Assembly: GCF_022179545.1 (NCBI RefSeq)
Contig: NZ_AP025518.1
Location: 5,766,001-5,830,000, forward strand
Source of the DNA: Mycolicibacterium fortuitum subsp. fortuitum
GTDB lineage: Bacteria; Actinomycetota; Actinomycetes; Mycobacteriales; Mycobacteriaceae
Reading direction: 5' to 3'
Length of the DNA: 64,000 nt
Shown: positions 34,848-43,720 of the stretch, one piece after another
Layout: each line of letters begins with the position of its first letter
Position numbering within the stretch: the first letter of the stretch is position 1
Position numbers and translations under genes: made by a program
The notes under the pieces: generated by a model
The model's input: the letters and a program-made list of their open reading frames with translations, nothing else
Told to the model about the DNA's origin: nothing
The model's database searches: none

Positions 34848-37298
34848 ATGCCGGAGCCGCCGACTCGACCGCCCGCGCAGCCACCCCAAGCGGTCACCAT
34901 CATCAAACTCGCCTGGTGCGTCCTGCTCGCGAGCGTGCTGGTGGCCACCTTCATGTTCCCCGTGGTGGGTGGATTCGGCCTGATGTCCAACCGGGCCTCC
35001 GACGTGGTGGCCAATGGTTCGGCCGCCCTGGTCGACGGTGAGGTCCCCCAGGTTTCGACGATGGTGGACGCCAAGGGCAACACCATCGCGTGGCTGTATT
35101 CGCAGCGCCGCTTCGAGGTTCCGAGCGATCAGATCGCCAACACCATGAAGCTCGCACTGGTCTCCATCGAGGACAAGCGTTTCGCCGAACACAACGGTGT
35201 GGACTGGCAGGGCACGCTGACCGGCCTCACCGGATATATGCGCGGCGACGCGGACACCCGCGGCGGCTCGACCATCGAGCAGCAGTACGTGAAGAACTAC
35301 CAGCTGCTGGTGATCGCGCAGACCGACGCCGAGCGTCGCGCCGCGATCGAGACCACCCCGGCCCGCAAGCTGCGCGAGATCCGCATGGCCCTCACGCTGG
35401 ACAAGACCTTCACCAAGCCCGAGATCCTGACCCGCTACCTGAACCTGGTCTCGTTCGGCAACGGCGCGTTCGGCGTTCAGGACGCCGCCCAGACCTACTT
35501 CGGCATCAACGCCTCCGAACTGAACTGGCAGCAGGCCGCCCTGCTGGCCGGCATGGTGCAGTCCACCAGCGCGCTGAACCCCTACACCAACCCCGACGGG
35601 GCCCTGGCCCGCCGGAACCTGGTGCTGGACACCATGATCGACAACATCCCGCAGGAGGCCGACGCGCTGCGCGCCGCCAAGCAGCAGCCGCTGGGCATCC
35701 TGCCGCAGCCCAACGAGCTGCCCCGGGGGTGTATCGCGGCAGGTGATCGCGCGTTCTTCTGCGACTACGCCCTGGAGTACCTGGCCCGCGCCGGGTTGTC
35801 CAAGGAGCAGGTGGCCAAGGGCGGCTATCTGATCAAGACCACGCTGGATCCCGATGTGCAGGGCTCGGTCAAGTCCGCGATCGACAGCATCGCCCGTCCG
35901 GACGCCCCCGGTATCGCCAGCGTGATGAGCGTGATCAAGCCGGGTAAGGAATCGCATCCGGTCCTGGCGATGGCCAGCAATCGCACCTACGGTCTCAATA
36001 CCGACGCGGGCGAGACGATGCAGCCGCAGCCCTTCTCTCTTGTCGGCGACGGCGCCGGGTCCATCTTCAAGATCTTCACCACGGCAGCCGCCATGGACAT
36101 GGGAATGGGTATCAACACCCAGCTGCCGGTGCCCGGCTTCTTCCAGGCCAAGGGTCTGGGTAGCAGCGACACCCCGGGATGCCCCAAGGAAACCTGGTGC
36201 GTGAAGAACGCCGGTGGTTACCGGGGTTCGATGAGCGTCACCGATGCCCTGGCCACCTCGCCCAACACCGCGTTCGCCAAGCTGATCTCGCAGATCGGCG
36301 TGCAGCGGTCGGTCGACATGGCGGTGAAGCTGGGGCTGCGCTCCTACGCCTTGCCCGGCACCGCCCGCGACTACGACCCGGAAAGCAACGAGAGCCTGGC
36401 CGATTTCGTCAAACGCCAGAACATCGGCTCGTTCACGCTGGGCCCCATCGAGGTCAACGCCCTCGAGTTGTCCAATGTGGCGGCCACCTTGGCCTCCGGC
36501 GGCACCTGGTGCCCGCCCAACCCGATCGCCCAGGTGCTGGATCGGCACGGCAACGAGGTGTCGGTGACCACCGAGACCTGCGATCAGGCGGTGCCCGAAG
36601 GGCTGGCCAACACGCTGGCCAACGCGATGAGCAAGGACGACCAGGCCGGCGGTACCGCGTCCGGGTCGGCCGGGTCGGTGGGTTGGGACCTGCCGATGTC
36701 GGGCAAGACGGGTACCACCGAGGCGCATCGCTCGTCGGGTTTCCTCGGCTTCACCAATCAGTACGCCGCGGCCAACTACATCTACGACGACTCCACCAGC
36801 CCGGGTGAGCTGTGCTCGTTCCCGCTGCGCCAGTGCGGGGACGGCGACCTCTTCGGCGGCAACGAGCCGGCCCGCACCTGGTTCACGGCGCTGAAGCCGA
36901 TCGCCAACAACTTCGGCCCGGTGGTCATGCCGCCGACCGATCCGCGCTACGTGGACGGCGGCCCCGGCTCGGTGGTGCCGACGGTGACCGGACTGGACGA
37001 GACGGCCGCACGTCAGCGGCTCAAGGAGGCCGGATTCCAGGTGGCCGACGGCTCCGCCTCGGTCAACAGCAGCTCACGCGCCGGCACCGTCGTCGGCACC
37101 GCGCCCAGCGGACAGACGATCCCGGGTTCGATCATCACGATCCAGGTCAGTAACGGGATCCCGCCGGCCCCGCCGCCGCCTCCGATCGCGTTCCCGTTGC
37201 CGGGCGGTCCGCCACCGGAGATCGGCCAGACGGTGGTCGAGATCCCGGGCCTGCCGCCGATCACCGTTCCGGTGCTCGGGCCTCCACCACCCCCGTGA
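34848..37298 (+). CDS. ponA2: Bifunctional penicillin-binding protein PonA2
   Basis: 816 aa. One N-terminal transmembrane helix (LAWCVLLASVLVATFMFPVVGG) precedes a GT51 transglycosylase domain with the catalytic E108 in IEDKRFAEHNGVDW and RGGSTIEQQYVKNY. The transpeptidase domain has S405-I-F-K408, S471-P-N473 and K620-T-G. One PASTA domain covers about residues 708-772, followed by a Pro-rich tail (PPAPPPPPIAFPLPGG). It builds and cross-links peptidoglycan and contributes to stress and dormancy survival. The metallophosphoesterase gene follows by 27 bp, probably in one operon. Confidence 0.96.
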   Translation: MPEPPTRPPAQPPQAVTIIKLAWCVLLASVLVATFMFPVVGGFGLMSNRASDVVANGSAALVDGEVPQVSTMVDAKGNTIAWLYSQRRFEVPSDQIANTMKLALVSIEDKRFAEHNGVDWQGTLTGLTGYMRGDADTRGGSTIEQQYVKNYQLLVIAQTDAERRAAIETTPARKLREIRMALTLDKTFTKPEILTRYLNLVSFGNGAFGVQDAAQTYFGINASELNWQQAALLAGMVQSTSALNPYTNPDGALARRNLVLDTMIDNIPQEADALRAAKQQPLGILPQPNELPRGCIAAGDRAFFCDYALEYLARAGLSKEQVAKGGYLIKTTLDPDVQGSVKSAIDSIARPDAPGIASVMSVIKPGKESHPVLAMASNRTYGLNTDAGETMQPQPFSLVGDGAGSIFKIFTTAAAMDMGMGINTQLPVPGFFQAKGLGSSDTPGCPKETWCVKNAGGYRGSMSVTDALATSPNTAFAKLISQIGVQRSVDMAVKLGLRSYALPGTARDYDPESNESLADFVKRQNIGSFTLGPIEVNALELSNVAATLASGGTWCPPNPIAQVLDRHGNEVSVTTETCDQAVPEGLANTLANAMSKDDQAGGTASGSAGSVGWDLPMSGKTGTTEAHRSSGFLGFTNQYAAANYIYDDSTSPGELCSFPLRQCGDGDLFGGNEPARTWFTALKPIANNFGPVVMPPTDPRYVDGGPGSVVPTVTGLDETAARQRLKEAGFQVADGSASVNSSSRAGTVVGTAPSGQTIPGSIITIQVSNGIPPAPPPPPIAFPLPGGPPPEIGQTVVEIPGLPPITVPVLGPPPPP

Positions 37299-37325
37299 GC
37301 ACCGGTTCGCAGTAGGCTTGCCTGC

Positions 37326-38270
37326 ATGTCAGTAAAGAAGGCAGCTGCCGTCACCGCCGGTTCTCTGGTTGCCGGTATCGGCTATGCGTCGCTCATCGAA
37401 CGCAATGCGTTCGTGCTGCGCGAGGCGACCATGCCGGTACTGGCCCCGGGCTCCTCGCCTCTGCGGGTGCTGCACTTGTCCGATCTGCACATGCGCCCCA
37501 ACCAGCGTCGTAAGCAGGCCTGGCTGCGCGATCTTGCGCGCCTCGAGCCCGATCTGGTCGTGAACACCGGCGACAACCTGGCCCACCCGAAGGCCGTGCC
37601 CGCCGTTGTGCAGTCACTGAGTGAGCTGCTGTCGGCTCCCGGCCTGTTCGTGTTCGGCAGCAACGACTATTTCGCACCGCGGCTGAAGAACCCGCTGAAC
37701 TACATCACCAATCCACAGCACCGGACGCACGGTGAGCCGCTGCCGTGGCAGGACCTGCGCGCGGCGTTCACCGAGCGCGGCTGGCTGGACATGACCCACA
37801 TCCGGCGCGACGTCGAGGTGGCCGGGCTGCACATCTCGGTGGCCGGAGTCGACGACCCGCATCTCAAGCGGGACCGCTATGACACCATCGCGGGCCGGGC
37901 CAACGGCGCGGCCAACCTCACGCTGGGGCTGACCCACTCCCCCGAACCTCGCGTGCTGGACCGCTTCGCCGCCGACGGCTACCAGCTGGTGCTGGCCGGC
38001 CATACCCACGGCGGGCAGCTGTGTCTGCCGTTCTACGGGGCCATCGTGACCAACTGCGAGCTGGACCGGTCGCGGGCCAAGGGTGCGTCCAAGTGGGGAT
38101 CGCACATGCAGTTGCACGTCTCGGCTGGCATCGGTACCTCGCCGTTCGCGCCGGTGCGGTTCTGCTGCCGTCCGGAGGCCACGCTGCTGACGCTTGTCGC
38201 AGCGCCCACCGGTGGCGGGCACGCCGGCATCGGGGCCGGGCAATCCAGCCCGGCCGTCTCGGCCCGGTGA
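37326..38270 (+). CDS. Metallophosphoesterase (Rv3683)
   Basis: 314 aa. An N-terminal hydrophobic helix ([18 protein letters not shown]) may anchor it. Calcineurin-like metal motifs are [26 protein letters not shown] (GNH variant with GSND), GLTHSPEP and [11 protein letters not shown]. YkuE/UDP-2,3-diacylglucosamine-hydrolase-like members act on membrane lipids; the substrate here is unknown. It overlaps the next gene's GTG by 4 bp. Confidence 0.9.
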   Translation: MSVKKAAAVTAGSLVAGIGYASLIERNAFVLREATMPVLAPGSSPLRVLHLSDLHMRPNQRRKQAWLRDLARLEPDLVVNTGDNLAHPKAVPAVVQSLSELLSAPGLFVFGSNDYFAPRLKNPLNYITNPQHRTHGEPLPWQDLRAAFTERGWLDMTHIRRDVEVAGLHISVAGVDDPHLKRDRYDTIAGRANGAANLTLGLTHSPEPRVLDRFAADGYQLVLAGHTHGGQLCLPFYGAIVTNCELDRSRAKGASKWGSHMQLHVSAGIGTSPFAPVRFCCRPEATLLTLVAAPTGGGHAGIGAGQSSPAVSAR

Positions 38271-39373
38271 GCCGGTCAGGCTGCACTGCGTCGCACTCCC
38301 GGCCACGCCGTTGGGTCGACAACGCGGTGCGGCTGATCGAGGCTGATTCCAAACGCAGCGCCGACACTCACCTGCTGCGTTATCCGTTGCCCACCAAGTG
38401 GCGCGATGAAGTGGACGTCGCGCTGTATCTGAAGGACGAGTCCACCCACATCACCGGCAGCCTCAAGCACCGGCTGGCGCGTTCCCTGTTCCTGTACGGA
38501 TTGTGCAACGGCTGGATCGGGGAGGGCACCACGATCATCGAGGCGTCTTCGGGGTCGACGGCGGTGTCCGAGGCCTATTTCGCGGCGTTGCTGGGGCTGC
38601 CGTTCATCGCGGTGGTACCCGCATCGACCAGCGGTTCGAAGATCGCACTGATCGAAGCCCAGGGCGGCCGTTGTCATTTCGTCAGCGAGTCGTCGCAGGT
38701 GTACGCCGAGGCGCACCGGTTGGCCGAGGAGACCGGCGGGCACTATCTGGACCAGTTCACCAACGCCGAACGGGCCACCGACTGGCGGGGTAACAACAAC
38801 ATCGCCGAGTCGATCTATGAGCAGATGCGCCTGGAGCCGCATCCGGTTCCGGAGTGGATCGTGGTGGGCGCAGGCACAGGCGGCACGAGCGCGACCATCG
38901 GCCGCTACATCCGCTACCGCAGGCATGCCACGCAGTTGTGTGTCGTCGACCCGGAGAATTCGGCGTTCTTCCCCGGCTATGCGCAGGGCCGCGACGACGT
39001 CGTCACGGGCGCGTCGTCGCGGATCGAGGGCATCGGCAGGCCGCGGGTGGAACCGTCGTTTCTGCCGGGGGTGGTCGATCGCATGATTGCCGTGCCCGAC
39101 AGCGGGTCGGTGGCGGCCGCTCATCACGCCGGCCGGGTTCTCGGTCGCCGGGTCGGGCCGTCCACGGGCACCAATCTGTGGGGCGCGTTCCAGCTACTGG
39201 CCGAGATGATCGCGCACGGCCGCAGCGGGTCAGTGGTGACCCTGCTGGCCGACAGCGGTGACCGCTACGCGGATACCTACTTCGATGCGGATTGGCTCAG
39301 GGCCCAGGGGCTGGACACCTCGGAGTCCGAAGCGGTGCTCTCGGAGTTCGAACGCTCGGGCAGCTGGTCCTGA
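38267..39373 (+). CDS. PLP-dependent cysteine-synthase-like enzyme (Rv3684)
   Basis: 368 aa from GTG 38267 (GTGA overlap with the phosphoesterase gene). It has a fold-type II PLP fold. The Schiff-base Lys is in [13 protein letters not shown], the Asn-loop equivalent is [12 protein letters not shown], and the phosphate-binding Gly loop is [12 protein letters not shown]-terminal [12 protein letters not shown] fits cysteine-synthase and cystathionine-beta-synthase relatives. The usual substrate loop TSGNTG reads SSGSTA, so its substrate may not be O-acetylserine. Confidence 0.85.
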   Translation: MSRSGCTASHSRPRRWVDNAVRLIEADSKRSADTHLLRYPLPTKWRDEVDVALYLKDESTHITGSLKHRLARSLFLYGLCNGWIGEGTTIIEASSGSTAVSEAYFAALLGLPFIAVVPASTSGSKIALIEAQGGRCHFVSESSQVYAEAHRLAEETGGHYLDQFTNAERATDWRGNNNIAESIYEQMRLEPHPVPEWIVVGAGTGGTSATIGRYIRYRRHATQLCVVDPENSAFFPGYAQGRDDVVTGASSRIEGIGRPRVEPSFLPGVVDRMIAVPDSGSVAAAHHAGRVLGRRVGPSTGTNLWGAFQLLAEMIAHGRSGSVVTLLADSGDRYADTYFDADWLRAQGLDTSESEAVLSEFERSGSWS

Positions 39374-39453
39374 TCCGTCTCGGCCGTCAGAAAGAGCCAA
39401 AACGCTGCCAGGGCGAAGAAACCCAGGTAGATGGTGGCGCCCAGGACGGTCAT
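39277..39453 (-). CDS. Possible 58-aa membrane protein
   Basis: [22 protein letters not shown] is a convincing single transmembrane helix, followed by an acidic/Ser-rich tail. The last 97 bp run antisense to the 3' end of the cysteine-synthase-like gene, and no clear ribosome binding site is present. It could be a real small protein or a chance frame. Confidence 0.35.
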   Translation of the reverse strand: MTVLGATIYLGFFALAAFWLFLTAETDQDQLPERSNSESTASDSEVSSPWALSQSASK

Positions 39454-39497
39454 GCGTCGTATAACGCCGTCGGGGTACGCATTGCTTCCCGCTCGCT

Positions 39498-39555
39498 CGC
39501 CGCTTTCCACAGCAGGGCTGTGATCCGCGTTTCGGCGCGGCCCTCAGGTAGAAAC
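39498..39555 (+). repeat. 58-bp direct repeat, copy 1
   Basis: CGCCGCTTTCCAC, then GGGCTGTGA, CGCGTTTCGG and TCAGGTAGAAAC. It has about four fifths identity to copy 2 at 39582-39639, offset 84 bp. It lies in the 350-bp gap between the cysteine-synthase-like gene and tRNA-Pro, which otherwise holds no gene on the plus strand. Confidence 0.75.
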
Positions 39556-39581
39556 CGACGAACGACGCCGCAAGGCCGGTG

Positions 39582-39639
39582 CGCCGCTTTCCACGCCTGG
39601 GCTGTGACTCGCGTTTCGGGGCGACCGTCAGGTAGAAAC
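39582..39639 (+). repeat. 58-bp direct repeat, copy 2
   Basis: It shares the blocks CGCCGCTTTCCAC, GGGCTGTGA, CGCGTTTCGG and TCAGGTAGAAAC with copy 1. Only two copies are seen and the intervening 26 bp are unrelated to the repeat, so this is not a CRISPR array. Confidence 0.75.
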
Positions 39640-39679
39640 TGGCGCAGGTCGATGGCGTCGCGGGCGCAGAGGTAGCCGT

Positions 39680-39710
39680 TTGGCTTTCGAGGTACCCGGT
39701 GCGATAGGCT
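39680..39710 (+). promoter_or_regulatory. Putative tRNA-Pro promoter
   Basis: TTGGCT (39680-39685) and TAGGCT (39705-39710) are spaced by 19 bp and end 14 bp before the tRNA 5' end. Both hexamers are reasonable sigma-A matches; the spacing is slightly long. Confidence 0.4.
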
Positions 39711-39724
39711 GTCGAAGCTTCACG

Positions 39725-39798
<74 letters not shown>

Positions 39799-39809
39799 CT
39801 CGTGTGAGT

Positions 39810-39845
39810 AAGGCCCAGACCAGAGGAATTTGGTCTGGGCCTTTT
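39810..39845 (+). terminator. Terminator after tRNA-Pro
   Basis: AAGGCCCAGACC (39810-39821) pairs with GGTCTGGGCCTT (39832-39843), followed by TTCTCG. It is a compact intrinsic-terminator shape directly behind the tRNA and would also stop the convergent small gene. Confidence 0.85.
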
Positions 39846-39877
39846 CTCGTCCGGACCGACAACCGGCACGGCTTGTC

Positions 39878-40156
39878 TTATCCCGGTAGCCCTTGTTCTT
39901 CCGGCGGCAGCGGGGCAGGTCCCTTGATTCCGGGAGTGGCCATGGGGATCTCGGGTGCCTGCGCCGGGTTGGACGGCGTAATGGTTACCCCGGTCTGCAT
40001 CGGAGATGACGGCTCGGACCCGAGAAGTGAAACGGGATGGCCCTGCAGGCCTCCGACGACCCCGAACACACTCAATGCGACAGCAGCGCATCCACCGATC
40101 ATGGTCGCGAACTTGATGCCGAATTTACTCATATCGACCCAATCCATTGAAAACAT
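39878..40156 (-). CDS. Small secreted or membrane-anchored protein
   Basis: 92 aa. ATG 40156 is chosen because AGGAG lies 5 bases upstream; a start 5 codons earlier lacks one. The N-terminus (SKFGIKFATMIGGCAAVALSVFGVVGG) is a signal peptide or single helix, with one Cys. It is followed by a Pro-rich tail (TPSNPAQAPEIPMATPGIKG, then PLPPEEQG). No domain is recognised. Confidence 0.7.
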   Translation of the reverse strand: MFSMDWVDMSKFGIKFATMIGGCAAVALSVFGVVGGLQGHPVSLLGSEPSSPMQTGVTITPSNPAQAPEIPMATPGIKGPAPLPPEEQGLPG

Positions 40157-40254
40157 AGAACTCCTATGCAATGGAAACCGTCGTGGCGTCGGCCTCTATT
40201 CCCGATATGGGGCCATCTCCGACAAGAGACGGCTGCCGAGCAGTTCAGCGGCCG

Positions 40255-41394
40255 TCACTCATGCTGATGGCCTTTCTTGCCGTGCCCCTTGCCGTTCCCA
40301 TTGCCATTGCCATTGCCACGACCTTGGCCATTCCCGTTCCAGTCGCCCCAATCTCCTTGGTCCTCGGGCAGCGTGGGCCTGAAGGTGGGAATGCTCGGCG
40401 TGGCGGGCGCGGTCGGTTCGACAGAGGTGGTCACCGGCGTGACGGCCGGTGCGCGCTGGGGCGGCGGGTCAGCGATCAGCAGGATGGCCCCGAGGACGCC
40501 CGCAGCAGCGACGGCCGCCCCGGCGAGCAGGATCCGAACCCGCGATCGTCGCGGTGGCGGGGCAGGCAGCATCAAGGTCGCGGGAGGAGCAGACGCCGGC
40601 GCCTGCAACGCAGCCCGCATCGAGGCGGCATCGGGGAAGCGGTATGCCGGATCGCGCGCCATCGCTCGCTCCAGCACGTGAACCAGCGCAGGATCTGCAT
40701 CGGGGCGCAGCATGCCGATCGGCATCGGGGCTTCGTCGACGACCGCGCGCATGGTGGCGATCGGGTGGTCTCTGGCGAAGGGCCGTCGGCCCGTCAGAGC
40801 TTCGTAGCCGAGCACTCCGACGGCGTAGAGATCGTCCGATACCGACGCCGGTTGCCCCGTAATCCGTTGCGCGCTGAGGTAATCCGGCGTACCGAACACC
40901 GTTCCGGCATGGGTGTGGGCGGTCCCGGCGGTCTTGGCGATACCGAAGTCGGCGAGCTTGGCCGTGCCTGACGTGGTGATCAGGACATTGCCGGGTTTGA
41001 TGTCGCGGTGCAGGATGCCCGCGCCGTGGGCGGCCGCCAGCGCACTCAGCAGGTCGGCCAGCACCCAGCGCACGCGGTCGGATGTCAACGGCCCGGCCGC
41101 GATCTCCTCGGCCAGAGTGGGCCCGGGAAGCCGTTCCATCACGATGTAGGGCGTCCCGTTGTCTTCACCGCTGTCGTGCACCGCGACGATGTTGGGATGG
41201 TTGAGCGCGGCAGCGGCGCGGGCTTCGTCCTCGAATCGCTTGCGCGTCGCCTCGTCGGCGGCCAGCGCCGGATAGAGCAGTTTGATCGCGACCGAACGCG
41301 ACAACCGGGTATCCCAGCCGTCGCGCACCTCGGCCATGCCACCGCGGCCGAGCACGCCGCGTAGCTCGTAGCGGCCGGCGAGCGCCGCCGTCAT
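40255..41394 (-). CDS. Receptor-type Ser/Thr protein kinase with Gly/Asn/His tail
   Basis: 379 aa. ATG 41394 has a strong GGAGGGGAG ribosome binding site, so the longer frame is rejected. The kinase domain (about 8-265) has P-loop LGRGGMAEV, VAIKLL, the catalytic loop HRDIKPGNVL, DFG in LADFGIAK and the APE-like GTPDYLSAQR. A transmembrane helix follows (ILLAGAAVAAAGVLGAILLI). The short extracytoplasmic part ends in GN repeats, then GKGHGKKGHQHE. It lacks PASTA domains. HRD and DFG are intact, so it should be active. It is divergent from the SRPBCC gene. Confidence 0.9.
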   Translation of the reverse strand: MTAALAGRYELRGVLGRGGMAEVRDGWDTRLSRSVAIKLLYPALAADEATRKRFEDEARAAAALNHPNIVAVHDSGEDNGTPYIVMERLPGPTLAEEIAAGPLTSDRVRWVLADLLSALAAAHGAGILHRDIKPGNVLITTSGTAKLADFGIAKTAGTAHTHAGTVFGTPDYLSAQRITGQPASVSDDLYAVGVLGYEALTGRRPFARDHPIATMRAVVDEAPMPIGMLRPDADPALVHVLERAMARDPAYRFPDAASMRAALQAPASAPPATLMLPAPPPRRSRVRILLAGAAVAAAGVLGAILLIADPPPQRAPAVTPVTTSVEPTAPATPSIPTFRPTLPEDQGDWGDWNGNGQGRGNGNGNGNGKGHGKKGHQHE

Positions 41395-41415
41395 AAATCT
41401 CCCCTCCGCCGTGCG

Positions 41416-41427
41416 CTTGGATCCAAG
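41416..41427. promoter_or_regulatory. 12-bp perfect palindrome in divergent promoter
   Basis: CTTGGATCCAAG lies in the 57-bp gap between the kinase start (41394) and the SRPBCC start (41452). It could be an operator for both genes. No known regulator site is recognised. Confidence 0.45.
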
Positions 41428-41451
41428 TATCCCGGAGAGAGGTTCTGCGGC

Positions 41452-41958
41452 ATGCTTGGCACCATGCCCCGGTTCGCGCTGGAACCCGCCGACGCCGCCT
41501 TCTTCAGCACGGCGCCGCACGTCTTCACCTATCAGAAGCATTTCGCCGCCCCGCCCGACAAGGTCTGGGAGTCGCTGGTCTCCGATGAGTCCCTGGCCGC
41601 CTGGGGACCGTCGGTCAACAAGGTCGAGTGGTTGACGCCGCGGCCGTTCGGCGTCGGGACCTCGCGCGAGGTGACGCTGGCTCCCGGGTTGGTCCGGGTG
41701 CACGAGACGTTCTTCCGTTGGGAGGAGGGCCGGCGTTATTCGTTCACGGTCGACCACGCCAATATTCCGTCGTTGCGCCGGTTTGCCGAGGACTACCTGA
41801 TCGAGCCTGCCGGTGACGGGCAGACGCAGTTCACCTGGATCGTGGCGATCGAGCCCAAGCCGTTGTTCGCCATTCCGTTCAAGGGCCTGGCGCCGGTGGT
41901 CAAGGCGGCGTTCGGGCGCCTGGCCGCCGACGGCCGGCGGTATTTCGCGCGAGTGTGA
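41452..41958 (+). CDS. SRPBCC-family protein
   Basis: 168 aa from ATG 41452; ATG 41464 (MPRFALEP) is equally possible. It is a START/Bet v1-like ligand-binding fold: YQKHFAAPPDKVWESLVSDESLAAWGP is the typical strand-helix opening. WLTPRPFGVGTSREVTL and a C-terminal long helix (GLAPVVKAAFGRLAADGRRYFARV) follow. It probably binds a hydrophobic ligand or polyketide/lipid. The thioesterase gene follows by 36 bp in the same direction. Confidence 0.82.
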   Translation: MLGTMPRFALEPADAAFFSTAPHVFTYQKHFAAPPDKVWESLVSDESLAAWGPSVNKVEWLTPRPFGVGTSREVTLAPGLVRVHETFFRWEEGRRYSFTVDHANIPSLRRFAEDYLIEPAGDGQTQFTWIVAIEPKPLFAIPFKGLAPVVKAAFGRLAADGRRYFARV

Positions 41959-41994
41959 CCAAGGTCCCAACCAAGCAGTTGATAGCGTCGGCCG

Positions 41995-42789
41995 ATGGCC
42001 GCGCTGAGCTGGATCGCCGAACTGCTGCAGTTCGATCGCGATGGTGATGACTTCTGCATTCGCGAACCGCGCAGAGGGGCGACCGAGCGGCTGTTCGGTG
42101 GGCTTATCGCCGCCCAATCGCTGGGCGTGGCCGGGGCCACGGTGGATGGTGGCAGGCTTCCGCAGTCGCTGCATGCCTACTTCGTCCGCGGCGGCCGCTA
42201 CGACGCTGACGTCGAGTTCCATGTCGACCGCACCCGGGACGGACGCGCGTTCGCCACTCGACACGTCACCGCCAGCCAGGACGGCAAGGTGATCCTGGAG
42301 ATGATCGCGTCCTTCCATCAGCCCGAACCCGGGCTGGACTGGTCCCCCGACGCCGTTCCCGCCCTGGAATTCGACGCAGCCACCCCCAAGCTCGACGTCA
42401 TGGACTTCGGCGACAAGTTCGACCTGCGCACGATGCCCAGCGACACCTCCGAGTTCGCGCTTCCGCCGTTCTGGATCCGCACGCAGGACGAGCTGGAGGA
42501 GGACCCGTTGATCAGGGCCTGCACACTGACGTTCCTGTCCGATCTCGGCCCGGTCCCCTCCGCGCTTCCCCCGACCGTCCCGCTACGGTCCGATCTCGGC
42601 TTCGCGGCGAGCCTGGACCACTCGATCTGGTTCCACCGGCCGTTTCTTCCCCATGCCTGGCACCGCTACGAATTGCAGTCGGCCAACCACAACGATTCCC
42701 GTGGCCTGGCCCGCGGCTCGCTCTATGACGCCGCCGGCGCACTGATCGCGAGTGTCAGCCAGGAAGCGCTCTGGCGGATCCCGGTCTGA
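41995..42789 (+). CDS. Acyl-CoA thioesterase II (TesB-like)
   Basis: 264 aa. It has a double hotdog fold. The N-terminal hotdog holds RLFGGLIAAQSLGVAGATV and LHAYFVRGGRYDADVEFHVDRTRDGRAFATRHV. The C-terminal hotdog holds RACTLTFLSDLGPVPSALPP, SLDHSIWFHRPF and SRGLARGSLYDAAGALIASVSQE. The TesB catalytic Asp/Thr/Gln set is consistent with SLDHSI and VSQE. It hydrolyses medium- or long-chain acyl-CoA. Confidence 0.9.
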   Translation: MAALSWIAELLQFDRDGDDFCIREPRRGATERLFGGLIAAQSLGVAGATVDGGRLPQSLHAYFVRGGRYDADVEFHVDRTRDGRAFATRHVTASQDGKVILEMIASFHQPEPGLDWSPDAVPALEFDAATPKLDVMDFGDKFDLRTMPSDTSEFALPPFWIRTQDELEEDPLIRACTLTFLSDLGPVPSALPPTVPLRSDLGFAASLDHSIWFHRPFLPHAWHRYELQSANHNDSRGLARGSLYDAAGALIASVSQEALWRIPV

Positions 42790-42830
42790 TTCCGACGTTT
42801 GTCACCGCCCCGCGGCGGGCAATCGGTGGC

Positions 42831-43493
42831 ATGAAGATCTCCGAGGTCGCCGCCTGGCCGGTCGAGATCGGTGCCGCGATGCGGCATCGGCGTCTGTTCC
42901 ATCCGAACGGCGTGCTCGCACGTGGCCATCTGGAACGCACCGCGCCCGCCGGCAGGGGTCTGCCGCTGTACTCCTGCGATGTGGTCGGGAGGTTGTCGAA
43001 AGGGATCGGGACACCAGATTCCGTACCGGACATCGCCGGCCTGGCCTGGCGGTTGCCGCCGCAGTTGTCGGGTACCCCGTGGGATGTGCTGCTGGCCTCC
43101 ACACTGGCGGGCAATCGGTTTGTGTTGTGGCCGGCCAATTCGTGGACCGGGATCACATTCTCGAGCGTGATGCCGCTGCGATTCGAGGGCACGCTGTGGT
43201 GGCTGCGCGCCCGACTCACCACCGACTTCGACGGCGCCGGACTTTCGCTCGGCAGCGTGAACCAGCAATTGGAACGCGGTGGGGTCGAGTTCGACATCGA
43301 ACAGTCGCCCGCCACTGGCGAATTCGAACCGGTGGCTCGGCTGTCGCTGCAGCAGAAGCTGCCGCATGGTCGTGACGTGTCGTTCGACCCGGCGCTCCAC
43401 GAGGCTGACGGTGTCCGTCTGGTGCCCACGTGGTTGGCCGATATCCGGCGCGGCGCCTACCACGGCAGCCGCGTCGGGCGCGATGCCGAATAG
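42831..43493 (+). CDS. Conserved hypothetical protein
   Basis: 220 aa, MKISEVAAWPVEIGAAMRHRRLFHPNGVLARG. It is soluble, with no signal peptide. A beta-rich middle contains LPLYSCDVVGRLSKGIGTPDSVPDIAGLAWRLP and WPANSWTGITFSSVMPLRFEG. The end is LSLQQKLPHGRDVSFDPALHEADGVRLVPTWLADIRRGAYHGSRVGR. HPNG near the start and the later DVSFDP/AY segments faintly recall catalase-fold lipid-binding proteins, but no haem ligand motif is convincing. Such proteins are sometimes labelled phosphodiesterase; I see no motif for that. Confidence 0.7.
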   Translation: MKISEVAAWPVEIGAAMRHRRLFHPNGVLARGHLERTAPAGRGLPLYSCDVVGRLSKGIGTPDSVPDIAGLAWRLPPQLSGTPWDVLLASTLAGNRFVLWPANSWTGITFSSVMPLRFEGTLWWLRARLTTDFDGAGLSLGSVNQQLERGGVEFDIEQSPATGEFEPVARLSLQQKLPHGRDVSFDPALHEADGVRLVPTWLADIRRGAYHGSRVGRDAE

Positions 43494-43496
43494 CGT

Positions 43497-43643
43497 TCAG
43501 TCGGGCGGTTCCTGACTGGTGCTCTCAGTTGTGTCGACGTCTGGGGTGTCCTCCGGAACGTCCTTTGCCCGAGCGTGATTGTCACCCGCAGCACCCTTCT
43601 TCTCGCGGTGCTCTTCGTCGTAGATCCCCTTACCGGTTGGCAT
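43497..43643 (-). CDS. 48-aa hydrophilic protein
   Basis: MPTGKGIYDEEHREKKGAAG, then DNHARAKDVPEDTPDVDTTE. It is short, highly charged and probably disordered. I recall similar short proteins with the KGIYxxExHEKK opening in other mycobacteria, which supports reality. It is divergent from hemerythrin (78-bp gap) and convergent with the preceding hypothetical gene (3-bp gap). Function is unknown. Confidence 0.6.
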   Translation of the reverse strand: MPTGKGIYDEEHREKKGAAGDNHARAKDVPEDTPDVDTTESTSQEPPD

Positions 43644-43720
43644 GAGCTTGAGATACCCGTCGCCGCGAGTTTCAACCCGGCGGCCGGGGGTATGCGCAAC
43701 CAACTCACCACCGAAAGGCA

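Noticed and set aside
34686..36728. 680-aa minus-strand frame across ponA2
   Set aside because: It is a shadow of ponA2, a gene with all catalytic motifs intact.
39498..39639. CRISPR array
   Set aside because: Only two imperfect 58-bp copies are present, with one 26-bp spacer and no cas genes.
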